Source of the DNA: Sitta carolinensis | Lineage: Eukaryota; Chordata; Aves; Passeriformes; Sittidae | Reading direction: 5' to 3' | DNA length: 64,000 nt | NCBI GenBank assembly: GCA_032173965.1 | Contig: JAVUNC010000019.1 | Span: forward strand, 3,596,501-3,660,500 | Shown here: positions 24,451-36,730 of the stretch, piece by piece | Numbering within the stretch: position 1 is the stretch's first letter | Layout of the letters: the number at the start of each line of letters is the position of its first letter | Made by a program: the position numbers and the translations under genes | Notes under the pieces: model-generated | The model's input: the letters and a program-made list of their open reading frames with translations, nothing else | What the model was told of the DNA's origin: nothing | Database searches by the model: none

Positions 24451-26553
24451 AAAGATTAATTTTTCTTTCCATTAAAATTAAAATACTGGATGCTAGCAGA
24501 AAGTGGTTTCTGGCTCTTTGTAAATATCAAAACCTCAGACCTTACTAGCTGTGATAGCTTTCCAGAGCTATTCTTCCAGGCATTTCAGCATCCACTTCAC
24601 CATGTCCTAGGAAGGAGGGTGAGACTTTCAGACCAGGGTACATATTCTGCTTAGAAAGTTGTTTGATAAAATAAATAAAGCATTTAAGTAAGGAGAGCCC
24701 AGAAGCCTATCATATGTCAAACTTTTCAAAACCAATTACAACTCACATCTGATAGAGTGAAAATCACACTGGCAATTAGATCAAGAATGGCTGATTAAAT
24801 TCCTCAGGCTCCCCGAATCACAACGCCAGTATTTGTTTCAAAGAGCTTATAATTACTGTATTTAAAAGGCTGTTATTCAATACTCTCCTCTAACTCTAAA
24901 TTGCTCCTGATGTCAGCTCGAGGTACATGAAATCCTGCCTATGGCATAAGCAGTGGCTGAGCAGTGCACATGACCCTCATGGCAGCGTGCATATCTTTTG
25001 CTTTGTACTAATCTTCTCTAGATCAGAGGAGATGGATATGGTAGAAGAGGCAGTAGGTCTGACTAAAAGCCTATTAAATCAGTGGAAAAAACTGGAGGTA
25101 AATGGGCTTTAAATCAGGTCCTTTGTGACTGATTTTGCTGGATCACTGTGGCAATAAAGTCACCTCTTTTCTCATGCTGAGCTGTGCTTACCTCCCAACC
25201 GGGGAAGTGCAAGTCACACATACATTCATCTTAACCTACTCCACATTTTTCAGGTGCTTTTATGAGTGGATGGACCAAGCAGGAACTAGTTGCAAAACAC
25301 AAAATAAAAAAATTACTTTGGAGTGCTGTGAAATCATGTATTTCTTCTACAACCTGTCTTGTTCAGGATAATGTTGTATTTGTTACGCTGTCTGGCTGGT
25401 AGCATTGATAAAGTGTTTTAAAATTGAAGTCCATTTTCTTGCTCTCACATCCAGTATATGCAGCCCTTGTAAAAGACAGAAAAATTCCTGATGTTTGAAA
25501 AAGCTGCTTCTGGTGCCAAAGCAGACAGAAAACGTCTATGCTCCTGTAGAAATGCAAGGGGAATAAAGCTGTTTCTAAGGGGATAAATGTCTCTCCTATT
25601 TCCTATTCCCTGTTACTTTGGTTACTGTTACTTTTAAACATTCCTAGCATTTTGCACATAATAAAAAAATGGCAAAATCCCTGTTCACTTCTAGACACTA
25701 TTTTCAAACCAGAGATTCTTGTGTCAAAGAAAAGTGCAAAGACCAAACTCCAGTGTAACAACCCATCCTAGGTGAAGCTCTTGCTACTCTGCTTTTTGAA
25801 GGAAGCAGATACAAAAAGAAAAAAAATAAAAACAAGAAAAAAAATGGCCCAAGAAAGAGGACTTGAAAAACATAATCATAAGACCCAGTGATTTGCCCAT
25901 TATCTTTGGTCTTATGATCACCATCCACTGCATTTCTTCCTTGGTTTGGCCCAGGCTTACAGATCCTATACATGGCCATGCTATGACATGACATGGAGTG
26001 CTCAGCTGTGCATAAGTGTGACTGTCATAGCAGTTATTCTTTGCATCCAGCCATCATCACCTCTCCCCCTCTACTACCACTCTTTCCCCCAAAACTCTTC
26101 CTCAGAGGAAGCAAACCAGCAGGTAGCCCCTGTCCCCACTCCCTCACCAGAGCCACAAAGCAGTGTGTCCACATCAGGACAAAGAGCTTACCACCAGGAA
26201 CATTTCCTGCTGGGAGCTTTCATAGCTGTCCTGCAGCTTCTGTTTCTTTTATTTATTTAGGGACCTATTTTCAGCTTGGTACCTGTTTGTCCTCTACCTA
26301 GGGCAGAACAAGAGTTTACTGGCCATCTGAAATACTTTTTTTCCACAAGCATTGCCCATCAGTGCCCCCAGGTTTGTGTTTTCAGGATAGACTGCATGAG
26401 ATTTCATTTGTACTTTAATAACCTACTAAAATGACTGAGAGCTGCCACTATAGGTTTGCTCCTCCTGAGAGCATTTTAGCTTTCATTAAGCAGTAGCACC
26501 TGTATTTGCACTGCGTTTTGGGTTTATTTTTACATTTTAAAAGTGTAAAAAAC

Positions 26554-26620
26554 TCATTATTTATTTTTCAAAGTTATTTATTATTTATTTATTTAATTAT
26601 TTTGTTGTTATTTATTCCTC
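26554..26620. repeat. ATTT-rich low-complexity tract
   Basis: Irregular TTATTTATT units extend over about 65 bp. Confidence 0.8.
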
Positions 26621-29160
26621 AAAGTGTTACATAGATAACACCCCTGGCTGAAGTATTTATAAATATGGCATTCTCTGATGTTCCTCATTTGTCTGTCATT
26701 AGTAATACCCTTTAGTAACCTCTGGCTAAGGCATTTTTCAGATATGCAGTTCTTCTGGTAACTTATTTACTCAGGACAGTTTAATTCAGAGGCAACATCT
26801 GGATTTCCATGGAAGCCAGTCTTGCAGCTTAGCTGACTGAGGTACCACAGAGGTCAAGAGAACTGCCTGTGGTGATACTTTAGCTGCCATTGAACTTAGG
26901 ACCTTCCTGCCTCCAAAACACTGTGTTGTAACTGTCAGACTCTCCTCTCTCATCAAAAATCATATTCCTGGGGATGATCTTCCCTCGGGCCCTGATTACA
27001 TCCTTCCTTTTTCATGGTCCTTTTTAGGCCAATTTTTAATGTTCAGTATCTCAGCCCTGCAGTACTGTCTTAAGAAATATTGCTTTGCTCTGCATTTGCT
27101 TCCAAATCAGATTTCAGTGTTTTCTTCGGATGACAGACAAGGTTTGAAAGTGTCCTTTTGGCCCTGGAAAAATGATTTTCTATTCCTTGCAAATTTCTGA
27201 GATGCACAGGTATTTCTTCATCTGTGATCACCTTGTGAGATCGTATCTTGTTCAGAGTGTTTTGAAGCCCTAAAAATCCATACAAAACAAAATTGTATTG
27301 TCTTCAGCTATTTGTGTGCTAATTAAACATCTCTTTGAACAAATGGTGTAAACTCCCTAATAAACTTGTAATGAAAGAAATATTCAAAGCCTCAGTGATT
27401 AATGAGCAGATGTTAACAGGCAGTGCAAGCTTATGGGAAACCATTTCTAATAGTGATGTCAACAGAGAACAATTCACAGACATAATTACGAAAAAATTAT
27501 CAGAGACTTCCTTGTCAAGTATTTTGTATGTTTATAAAGCTGTTGGTGACTCATTTTGAGCAGTCTGAGAGACTTATTTGATTTGGAATCGGGGTTTTAT
27601 TATAGCTTAGCTGTTATGTAATAGTTTACTCAGACAGAATGGTCAGCTCTCCTTCCATCCAGCACAGTCCTCATGTGTGCACTGAGATTCCTTGTAATTC
27701 TTTCAGCAAATCGTATCGAAATACTTTTCCATACTTTGGAAATACAGTTCTCGTTAAAGCTGAGTAGTAGAACAGCCCTTTGCTTAATTACCCACTGGAT
27801 TGTCTGCCATCCACTACAAAGTTCAAGCACTGCAGTGTTAGCCACCCTGTGCTGCTCAGTTCCCTGTGCAGCAGCTCTCTCTGACGTGCAAGCAGCCTCA
27901 GTAAATTTTGTCTGTGTTTGTTTTAGAGGTAGTTTCATAGCAGGCAGAGTGCTGCCTTCTATGAAAGGCAGGTGCAATCACTAATTTCTTAGGTTACAGC
28001 ACAAACTGTAATTAATGTTGCCTGTCTCTCTAGGGTTGTTAATGTTGAAGTGAAGTAATCTGGATGTAATTTTCGCACTGGCGCTAAAATGACATTTCAG
28101 TGAATCCACGAGTTTCTTTTTCCAGGACATTCCAGTACAATCAGCTCTAGAATTACCTATCTTTTTCTTTGATTGTTTACTGTCATTCCTTCAGACGAAC
28201 TCCAAAACCCAAACTTGGAATGTTGAAAAAAGCAAGCACAGCTGTCCTCCATTCCTGGCCCTTCTCTGGGAGACTTTGAGGATTTTACATGGCTGAGATG
28301 TAGCTGGTATTTGTAGAAAGCACTGAGATTTCTGGATATTAATACAGAGTTGTTTTGATTACTGTGTATCATGGTGGTGACAAGCTGTGGCAGGTGAATT
28401 ATGCCCATCAATATCATATTTAGACTTGCACTACCAAACCGTGCTTGGTGTTGCCAACAAACCAAGATAGTTTTGGGCCACTGCTCTGTGAAGTCTCTGT
28501 AGCAGACTGCTGGTACCTCTTTGCACATTTTCATGTTTTCTAATCTGCAAATATTTCGATGAAATTAAAATCATCAGCTGCAACCAAACCTGACACAATT
28601 TCCTGGAGAGTTATTTTGCTGCACAAACACAAAAGCTTATCAGTACAAAGAGGTCCTGTAAGCAACCCAAACCAATAATTTTTGGGGCAGAAATAGCCTG
28701 TATTTTTAATGTGCATAACCAGCCAGCTGCTTTTGGTGCAGATGAGGCCCTAGTGCACTTTCTCAGCCTGCAAAGAGCTTCAGAAAGGTTTGTGAGAAAA
28801 GACACCTTTCTAGAGATGACACTTCACAATGCTCTGGGAGCAAGAAGGAGCAAAGGACTTTTGTGGCCAGAACTTTTAAAGGAACTGCAGCTTTCTAGGA
28901 GATGATGGGATATTTTTAATCAGGAAGTCAGTGGGTGAAATGTTGTTCTCAGATGTATGGGTAGATCTGAAATGACTCCTCTGTTATTGAGACAACTGAT
29001 CTTATATTTTTCTCTTGCTTTTTCTGCTGCTACTACAGCCTGTGCTCGTGGGAAAATCCCCTCTCCTGGAGGAAATTTTTTGACAGCAGATGCAAAAATA
29101 GAGGGTTTCTAATCACCTTGGTGCTTAGTAACTGCTGCAGCAGTTACTCTGATTAAGTTT

Positions 29161-30250
29161 TATGAGGGGTTGGTTCAAAAACGGAGAATTGGAAAGAGCC
29201 ATCATTTACATTCCTCTCTTTCAAATTCTTTAGTCAGAACTGACAACGTGACACCCTCACTCCCAAGCTTCCCTGGCTCTGGACTACACTCAGCTCCTCC
29301 AAGGACAGGGTTTCTGCCAAAACCATGCCACACAGGTGTTGGCTCCCTTTTGCCTGCAGATAATTCATTCCAACCTGGTACTACATCACAGCACCTTGAG
29401 CTTGTGGCTAACACCATACTTTTGCAAATATATCAATGTCAAATAGACACAGACAGCAGAGACATACTGCAGATTTTTCTCTTTGCCACTGTTTCTGTAG
29501 CTTTACTGGGGAGATGTTTATCTGAACATCTACACTGGAAAACAGGATAGTGCCAGAATATTGACCTGGATAAAACAATTCAGTACAGAGAAACTGCAAT
29601 CCTTTTCCAGGATTCCTGACATCATGGGAGACTTGTGAGGCCTTATGGGGGCATCCAGAAGTGTGCATTACCCAAAGAAGCACCTTCAAAATTTGGATAA
29701 ATGATGTGAAAATAAAACTTACAAGGCTGAGAGAGCTTCTGCCTTTCCAGCTGTGCTCAGCTGTGGAGCTCCCTTTCCCAGGCTTCAGGCCACATGGGAT
29801 GGCAGGATGGGCTGTGCAGCAGCCATGGCAAACCAGAAGCACTTGGTGGGTCAAACCATCTGTGCAGAGATCCCTCCTCACCATCCCTGCAATGTCCCAG
29901 AGCACAGGTGAGTGGGAGTTTAGCAGGGTGGAAATCCCACTCATCAGGAGCGAGCCCTGGCCGTGTGCTCTGGTGGGAAGGGGCACGTTGGCTGCTTTGA
30001 GGAGAGTTACTGCAGGAGCTGAAGTGACCCAGCTGGGCAGCCCCAGGGACAGAACGTTCTCAACTCTGTGTCCTTCAATGGCAATACCATCTGAGATGGA
30101 AAATTTGAAAATGGACAAGAACATAAAAAGGGTAAAAATGTTATTTTAAGCACGCAGTGTTTTCAAAACTATTTATGTATCTAAGCTATACTCATTTATG
30201 GCATGATCAAGCAAGGTACCAAAGCCTATATTTAAACATGCAAGAATTCT
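29161..30250. other. Intergenic block with a 238-codon minus-strand open frame
   Basis: Base composition is mixed and locally GC-rich. The longest non-repetitive open frame outside TGFB2 is here (30124-29408, minus strand, 238 codons). Its translation shows no domain, signal peptide or low-complexity pattern that I recognise. A good plus-strand donor-like ACAG/GTGAGT is at about 29904-29912. I do not call a gene. Confidence 0.4.
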
Positions 30251-30620
30251 AATCAACTTCCTATTACATGGTCAGCACTGGGTGTCATCATGAAATGCAT
30301 TCCTCAATTCCTGCTTTTAACTGGCTCTGAAAAGCCCATCTCTACACCACGTGAGCCGTTCAATACAGCCTGAGCCTCAAGTCAGCAAGCTTAAGTCTGT
30401 AATATTCATATTAATAGTAATTATCATCTTCGATAGGTCTTTAAATTATAAAAATATTCTGCTTTTTTATGGAAAGGTGTAAACAGCATGCAGTTTGGTG
30501 AATGGTAACAGCAGAAATATTTAGGGGTATAAAAGAGATGGAGGGTATGAGTCATTTATGTATAGCTCTGAACGCCATAATTTTTGAAGTTACTTCTGGA
30601 TAGGAATGTTAAAATTGTTA
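30251..30620. promoter_or_regulatory. Candidate distal regulatory element (motif-dense AT-rich block)
   Basis: The block has a palindromic E-box CACGTG at 30348-30353, a perfect AP-1 palindrome ATGAGTCAT at 30547-30555, and between them ATTCATATTAATAGTAATTATC-like homeodomain/POU sequence and MEF2-like A/T cores. Motif density suggests a TGFB2 enhancer, but conservation and chromatin are unknown and A/T motifs are common by chance. Confidence 0.2.
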
Positions 30621-31490
30621 CCAAAACAATAAAATTCAGGGTTGGTTTTATTTTGAAAACCTTTGAAGTAACTCCCTTTCATATATTTTAATGTTTTTTA
30701 ATCCTCAGCAAGACCTTTTGTAAAGTTATTTTCAATTGTTTTTTGTTCAGAAAAATTGTGGTGAGCTATAAGCACATGTATGCAAAATGAGCAGTAATAA
30801 AATAACATTGTAAAATGCAAAACAACCTGAACAGCAGGTACTTTCCAGAAGTGTTTTTGTTACTTTTTGTAAGATATGCTTGGAGGAAAAATGAGTGTTG
30901 CAGTGTCCAAATGGCTAAAAAAGCAGACCCAGTAAATAAACCCTCTTTTGGACTGTTTGTATCTAGCTGGAGACCACAGAGCAGAGAAGGGAGGTGCTCT
31001 GCACAGGGACTGCTTGAACTTTGTGAAAGGGAAAAGAAGCTTTGGGGGTATCCTGTGCCATAGAAAGAAACGTGTGTCAGAGCTGTATGTGTCTGTATAT
31101 TTATGTGGTGTGTGTGGGTGAGAGAGGGGGTCCTGGAAGCAGAAACTAAATGAGGGATGTGGTCCTGGAAAGAGAAAACTAGGGAAAGGCCAAAGAGCAT
31201 TGCTGAGCTGGATCCAGCCCTGGGACATCACTCCAGCCAAGGAAGCTGTGAGTTAGATTTTTTTTTTTTTTTTTACATGTACATTTTTTATTACATTCTG
31301 AGTAATTTCCCACAACATTCCACATTTTTAAGCCTTTTCAGAAGGGGAAAGGGAGGGAGGGTTGAGAAACATCAGAACACTTTTTCTTTTTTTTTTTTTT
31401 TTTGAGAAATTCCAGATCTCTTGAGAGCATAAAGCATTTTTAAGGTTCCTTACCCGTTTTTAAAAAGCTAATGATGACATAACCAAATAG
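30621..31490. other. Intergenic AT-rich sequence before the CpG islet
   Basis: No gene was recognised. T runs lie at 31259-31274 and 31388-31403. Confidence 0.65.
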
Positions 31491-31492
31491 AC

Positions 31493-31500
31493 TATAAAGG
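31493..31500 (+). promoter_or_regulatory. Candidate TATA box at the edge of a CpG-rich islet
   Basis: TATAAAGG marks the switch from AT-rich to CpG-rich DNA. It is followed at 31504-31513 by the palindrome AGCAGCTGCT, containing a CAGCTG E-box. A start site would be expected near 31525. This is a motif-based candidate only. Confidence 0.3.
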
Positions 31501-31750
31501 AGCAGCAGCTGCTCGGTGAGAAGAAAACCGTAGGGGGCAGATCCTCTGCTGGCAGTCGCTGGTGAAATTAGAGGCAGGCTGACAGATGCCGGCAGCGGAA
31601 TGTTCCCAGCGACCGGCGGAGGCTCCGAGCGCTGGCTGTCCTGCCGGGCACTCTGCGGCGGCAGAGGGAGCGCACCGAGCCGGCCGGAGAGGAGCCGGGC
31701 TCACTCACTGGGCTGGCACAGCGAGCCTGCGGTGCCAGCAGGGAGAGAGC
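31501..31750. promoter_or_regulatory. Orphan CpG-rich islet (left part)
   Basis: By eye there are about 20 CpGs in 250 bp, in strongly GC-rich sequence with GCGGCGGC and CCGGCCGG blocks. It lies about 20 kb downstream of TGFB2 in otherwise CpG-poor DNA. Retained CpGs suggest a region unmethylated in the germline, such as a promoter or enhancer. High GC from biased gene conversion next to the minisatellite is an alternative. No coding exon was recognised. Confidence 0.45.
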
Positions 31751-32830
31751 GCATCCTGCACACTGCACTCTGTGAGAGAGAGCACCCTGCGGGAGAGCAC
31801 CCTGCCCCTGCACCCTGCGGGAGAGAGCATCCTGCCCCTGCGCCCTGCACCCTGCGGGAGAGAGCATCCTGCCCCTGCGCCCTGCACCCTGCGGAGAGAG
31901 CATCCTGCCCTGCACCCTGCACCCTGCGGAGAGAGCGTCCTGCCCCTGCACCCCGCACCCTGCACCCTGCAGGAGAGAGCATCCTGCCCCTGCACCCTGC
32001 CCCTGCACCCTGCCCCCTGCGGGAGAGCGCATCCTCCCTGTGCAGTCTGCGAGAGAGGGCATCCTGACCCTGCACCCTGCATCCTACAGGAGAGACCATC
32101 CTGTCTCTGCCTCCCGCGAGAGAGAACATCCTGCACACTGCACTTTGTGAGAGAGGGCACCCTGCACGCTGCGGGAGAGCGCATCCTGCCCCTGCACCCT
32201 GTCCCCTGCACCCTGCGGGAGAGCGCATCCTCCCTGTGCACTCTGCGAGAGAGAGCATCCTGACCCTGCACCCTGCATCCTACGGGAGAGCGCATCCTGT
32301 CTCTGCCTCCCGCGAGAGAGAGCATCCTGACCCTGTCCCCTGCACCCTGCACCCTGCACCCTGCACCCTGCGAGAGGGAGCATCCTGACCCGGCCCCTGC
32401 ATCCTGCGGGAGAGCGCATCCTCCCTGTGCACTCTGCAAGAGAGCGCATCTTGACCCTGCACCCTGCATCCTACGGGAGAGCGCATCCTGTCTCTGCCTC
32501 CTGCGAGAGAGAGCATCCTGACCCTGTCCCCTGCACCCTGCACCCTGCACCCTGCACCCTGCACCCTGCACCCTGCGAGAGGGAGCATCCTGACCCGGCC
32601 CCTGCATCCTGCGGGAGAGCGCATCCTGTCTCTGCCTCCTGCGAGAGAGAGCATCCTGACCCTGTCCCCTGCACCCTGCACACTGCACCCTGCGGGAGAG
32701 AGCATCCTGCCCCTGCACCCTGCATCCTACCCCTGCACTTGTACCCTGCATCCTCCCCCTGCATCCTTCCCCTGCATCCTCCCCCTGCATCCTCCCCTTG
32801 CATCCTCCCCCTGCATCCTCTCCCTGCCGC
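31751..32830. repeat. Nested GC-rich minisatellite, about 1.1 kb
   Basis: The tandem units are built from GAGAGAGCATCCTG followed by CCCCTGCACCCTGC and variants, about 30-40 bp each. Inside them the 7-mer ACCCTGC is repeated a variable number of times, about four times near 32342-32370 and six near 32533-32575. A higher-order unit is visible. ATCCTCCCTG recurs at 32031, 32227 and 32418, and ATCCTGTCTCTGCCTC at 32098, 32294, 32485 and 32622, giving periods of 196, 191 and then 137 bp. The right end decays into CATCCTCCCCCTG units (32740-32825). Because the unit lacks stops, overlapping frames up to 383 codons appear on the minus strand. I treat these as repeat artefacts. Confidence 0.96.
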
Positions 32831-32960
32831 CTCCTCCCTCCCCTGCCGGCCCGCACAGCTCCCCGGTGGATTCCCGCAATCCGCCGCTGCCCCGCTGGGT
32901 GAGGGCCGGTCCTTCACCGAGCACACGGAAGCAGTGCCCGTTTCTGGGTTCTGCTTCGGT
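32831..32960. promoter_or_regulatory. CpG-rich right flank of the minisatellite
   Basis: CpG-rich unique sequence (GCCGGCCCGC, CCGCCGCTGCCCCGC) resumes after the repeat, so the minisatellite sits within one islet rather than beside it. A plausible plus-strand splice donor, TGG/GTGAGG, has its GT at 32899-32900. Confidence 0.4.
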
Positions 32961-35900
32961 CGTTTTTGCTGCCTGGGATAATTATTTCTGTTGTTATGGT
33001 CTGGTTTGGGTTTTTTTTAAGTTTGTTCTTAGTGTTTTCACTTTACGGAAGAGCTGGGAAATGGTTACAACCTGGGGGTGATGATGGTAAAACTCACTAC
33101 ATAATTTCTGAGTACTGTGGGAGATACATCCTCCCATCATAACATTTTTATGGCAAGTTTAATGTTCGGCTCATCTGGAATAAGCTGTGAGAGCCACACT
33201 ACAGGAAGCTGTCAGGGTTACTGCAGATTTTTTATTCTTTTTGGAGAAGAGGAAAACACAGGCTTCTGTCCTCAGTGGATTCTGTGATTTGTGAAGCACT
33301 GAAAGAGATCAGATTTCTGCAGAAAAGGAATATCCAGTGGGTAATTATTTGTGCCAATTCCAGTTCAAACATAAGCCTTTCTTATACAAATAGTTCATGG
33401 CAGAGCAAGAGGCATTAAGAGGGATGTGAGCTGTAACCAGAGTGGAGGGAATGCTAATATTTTGTCCGGACTGGGGTTTGGGAGGTGGGTTTATTGCTGT
33501 TTAGAATAAGAATCGAGAAATTCTGGAATGGTGCTGCGCTTTATTTTTGTTCTGTTGTGAAATTCCATCCTTACAGCTCTGTCTTTCTGTCCACACAGGA
33601 AACCCATTTTCTTTTCCAAATGGGCTAGACTCTGCATTTTATATGCTACCTCACATTGTGGGCGCTGCAAAATGGTACCAACCCGAGAAGGCTGCACTGC
33701 CCAACCCTTTGCGAGCAAACTACTGGCAGGGAAAAAAGGTGGGGAGGAATTTATTACTCCTTTTTAAGTGCTGCAGCCACTCTCTTCTGCCACATGGAGC
33801 ACAGGTGGGGGCAGAGACATACTTCTGAGCCCCCCTTTGTCCCCCCCTTCCCTGCCTCCTCTCTGAAGAGTTGCTCCTGTGTTCCCTGGAGCAAAGAGGC
33901 TGTGATTCTTGGCAGACTTCATGTCAGCTACTCAGGTCAGGGGGAAGTCATTACTTCCTCCTCCCACACTGCTCAGTCGTGTTAGGTTAGGACAAGACTT
34001 TGCAAGACCTTGCCCAATGTTTGCAATGTGTCTTTCCCATAAAGGAAGAAGCTGAAATGCGTCATAAACCTTAAAATTCCAGAAAATGGAGCTGCTTCAT
34101 TGGTAGGTGAAAATGTACCAAAATATAACAAATAAGGAATTTGAATATAGTTGTGGTTACAGCTCTCATCTGGGAATGGGGAGAACTCGAATTCTCTTCT
34201 TGACCACACCTCAGACTTATTTGGAGTTTTGATTAGGCTGGGACGCTGTGTGTCTTTGTTCTTGTTATTGCCCTGATATTTCAATAATTTTGAGGTAGTT
34301 AGCTCCCTTCATTGTTGCATTCAAAAACTTCTGATGATAGAAGGGCCTTTATTTTCCCAGCTGAAAAGAGATTATCCACCTGGGAAGGAGGAATGGGAGG
34401 CTTTCCTGTGTACTGAGTGCCTCTGTCATAAAGCAGCCCGAGACAGTGAAGAGACTCTCATTATTGTTATAAGGCCTTATTTATTAAATACAGCTAGCAC
34501 TAGGACAACGACAGCAGTATGACTGTAATGAGGATCTTTTGTCACAGAAATAACATTGGGATCTCAGCTGACATGTTTAAAGGAAAAGAGAAAAACAGGC
34601 AGGCTAGTGGAAGCATTATTGAGCCTTCTATCCCTAACCTATTCCTCTTAGACAATTGCACTCCCCATTCACACCAATTATTATTATCTACTATTTATTA
34701 GTAGATCTTAGCAGTGTAACAGCCTTTTATTTCTTATCACTATTATTGGTCATGCAACCCCCACAAGGAAGAGCACACAGAACTCAGCTGGGGAAACACA
34801 GGTTACCTGCTGTGGAAAGGGAACTCTGCACTGGCATCATGGTCACTGTGGACTCTTTCCCCTCAAAAAGAGAGCCACAATCTTATCAGTTAATAACATT
34901 TTATAAACTTGGTAATTTCACCACCTACCCCTTCTACCCTTAGGAAGTAGAGGAAGCCACTCAGGCTTTATGGTATGGTGCCCTTGTCCCCAAAAAATTC
35001 CCCTCTCCCTCCCCACCATGTTACAGGAAAATTCTGGGTACAATATCAGACAGCAGACAGCTAAGCAAACACCTGGATGCTGCAGAGCATCACTATGGCA
35101 GTTCCTGCTCCAGAGGAATTCACACCAAAATCTGGGGCTTTCATTTTTCCCACGAGCAAGGTGCCCCAAAGCCAGCTCATGCCTGTTGCCAGTACTGCCA
35201 TGCCTTTCCAAAGCTTTCACACTAGAAGCAATTGCAAGTGGGGACATTTCTGCGTGTTACCCACACCTTCCCACTCAGGATACTCTGTCTTTTGCAGGTT
35301 ATAAAATCGTGTGAGCTGGTGTTGTTCTGAGCTGGCTGCCATATCTGGTGGCATGTTCTTGCACTGGCACTGCAGCAGACTGGACTAAGCTTCCAATAAT
35401 AAGCACTGACACTAACATAAATATTTGTGGTTATGCTTCCCATTTTTTCCTTATAGGAAGCAAGCTAAAATTTTGAAATACTTCAGTGATGTGATCAGTG
35501 GACAGTAGTGGGAAAAATTTTCTCCAAAACTTGGTTTGTGATCAAAATAAGAAAGGAAGATCTGAAAGACCAGAAAATATTTTTGTTAATCAGGATATGG
35601 CACTTTACAACATCTGGATGTCAAAGCAAGTGTTTTGAATTCAATACTATTAGCATGTGTCACTTAAATGAATTTTTTTTCTTCAGAGATGATTGTGTGG
35701 TTACAATTTTTGGCAATGATTTTGCAGTCTGTTGCTTACATTACCTGACCCATGGTCTGTTTGTCTTATGATGTCTGTGGGAAAAAAAAACAAAAACAAA
35801 ACAAAACAAAAACCAGTTTCCCCCCTCCTTCCCTCTCCCCAGTCCTGAAAATAGCTCAGGACCCAGAAGAAAGCTCTAGGACTGAGTCCCATCCTCTCAG

Positions 35901-36730
35901 TGAACCGTTCTGACCGGAGGGTAACCTCATGGGATTAATGCTGCTTTTGTCCATGACATCATGTAGCACCAAGCAAAAAAGTATCTGATTCTTCTGAAAA
36001 TCAAAGGGACACGATTAAACAGAATATAACAGCCTGGGAATGTAGAAAAGAAAGTTTGAATAAAAGGTCAGAGAAAGATCAGGCATCAGCTCTCGCTCTC
36101 TGCAAAATGATAAAACTAACAGGGAGTAGTGACTCAGCTTCCCCTGATCAAAAAGCTCCTTTCTTTGCAGTGTAAACAACTGCAGTCGGTGTTCTTGAAA
36201 TCCCAGACTGAAACATCAACCAACGCTGGAAAATAAGATTCCCCAGAATGCCTTCCCTATCCTAGGCATAACCTGTGGCTGATGTTTCAGGGGATTTTGT
36301 TCCCTGTGACTGGGATTCACTGTCTAAAAGTGTCTGCTGCATGAGTAGAAGGGAAAAAAGTTTTGTGTGTGGATTGTGACCTCAAGGGTGTGAAACAAAT
36401 ATTTTGTTTCAAATCATCCCTTAACCCATTTCAGCAGTAAATTGAGTGACCAGTATTATAAACCAAAAAAGGAAAAAAAAAAAAAAAAAAAAAAAGGGAA
36501 GTGTGGCTTTGGAGGAATGAATAAAAAAATGAAGCTAACAAAGAATAACTCTTCCAAGCTAAAGCTTGGTGTCTAATTTTTTGCTGAATAACTTGTTTTG
36601 AAGAATAAGAGCCTCCTGCTCTTGCCAGGTCCCTGCAGCTAGATTTTATAGCTACAATGAACAAGTACGCATCTGTGTAAATGCTCTTTAATTTTCTTTT
36701 TACATCGTATTTACACTGCTCAGACAGTAA
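32961..36730. other. Intergenic AT-rich sequence
   Basis: No gene was recognised. It contains an A/C-rich tract of AAAAC units at about 35789-35812 and a run of 23 A at 36473-36495. Confidence 0.65.

Larger units (their letters stand above)
23151..29160. other. Intergenic sequence, AT-rich
   Basis: No gene was recognised. It contains an AAC/AAT-rich tract at 23625-23662, a possible very old CR1-like remnant near 24340-24450, and an ATTT-rich tract at about 26554-26620. Confidence 0.65.

Noticed and set aside
31705..32856. 383-codon minus-strand open frame called as a protein gene
   Set aside because: It lies wholly in the minisatellite, several other frames are also open, and the translation only reflects the repeat unit. 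Kept as a low-interest finding, not a gene.
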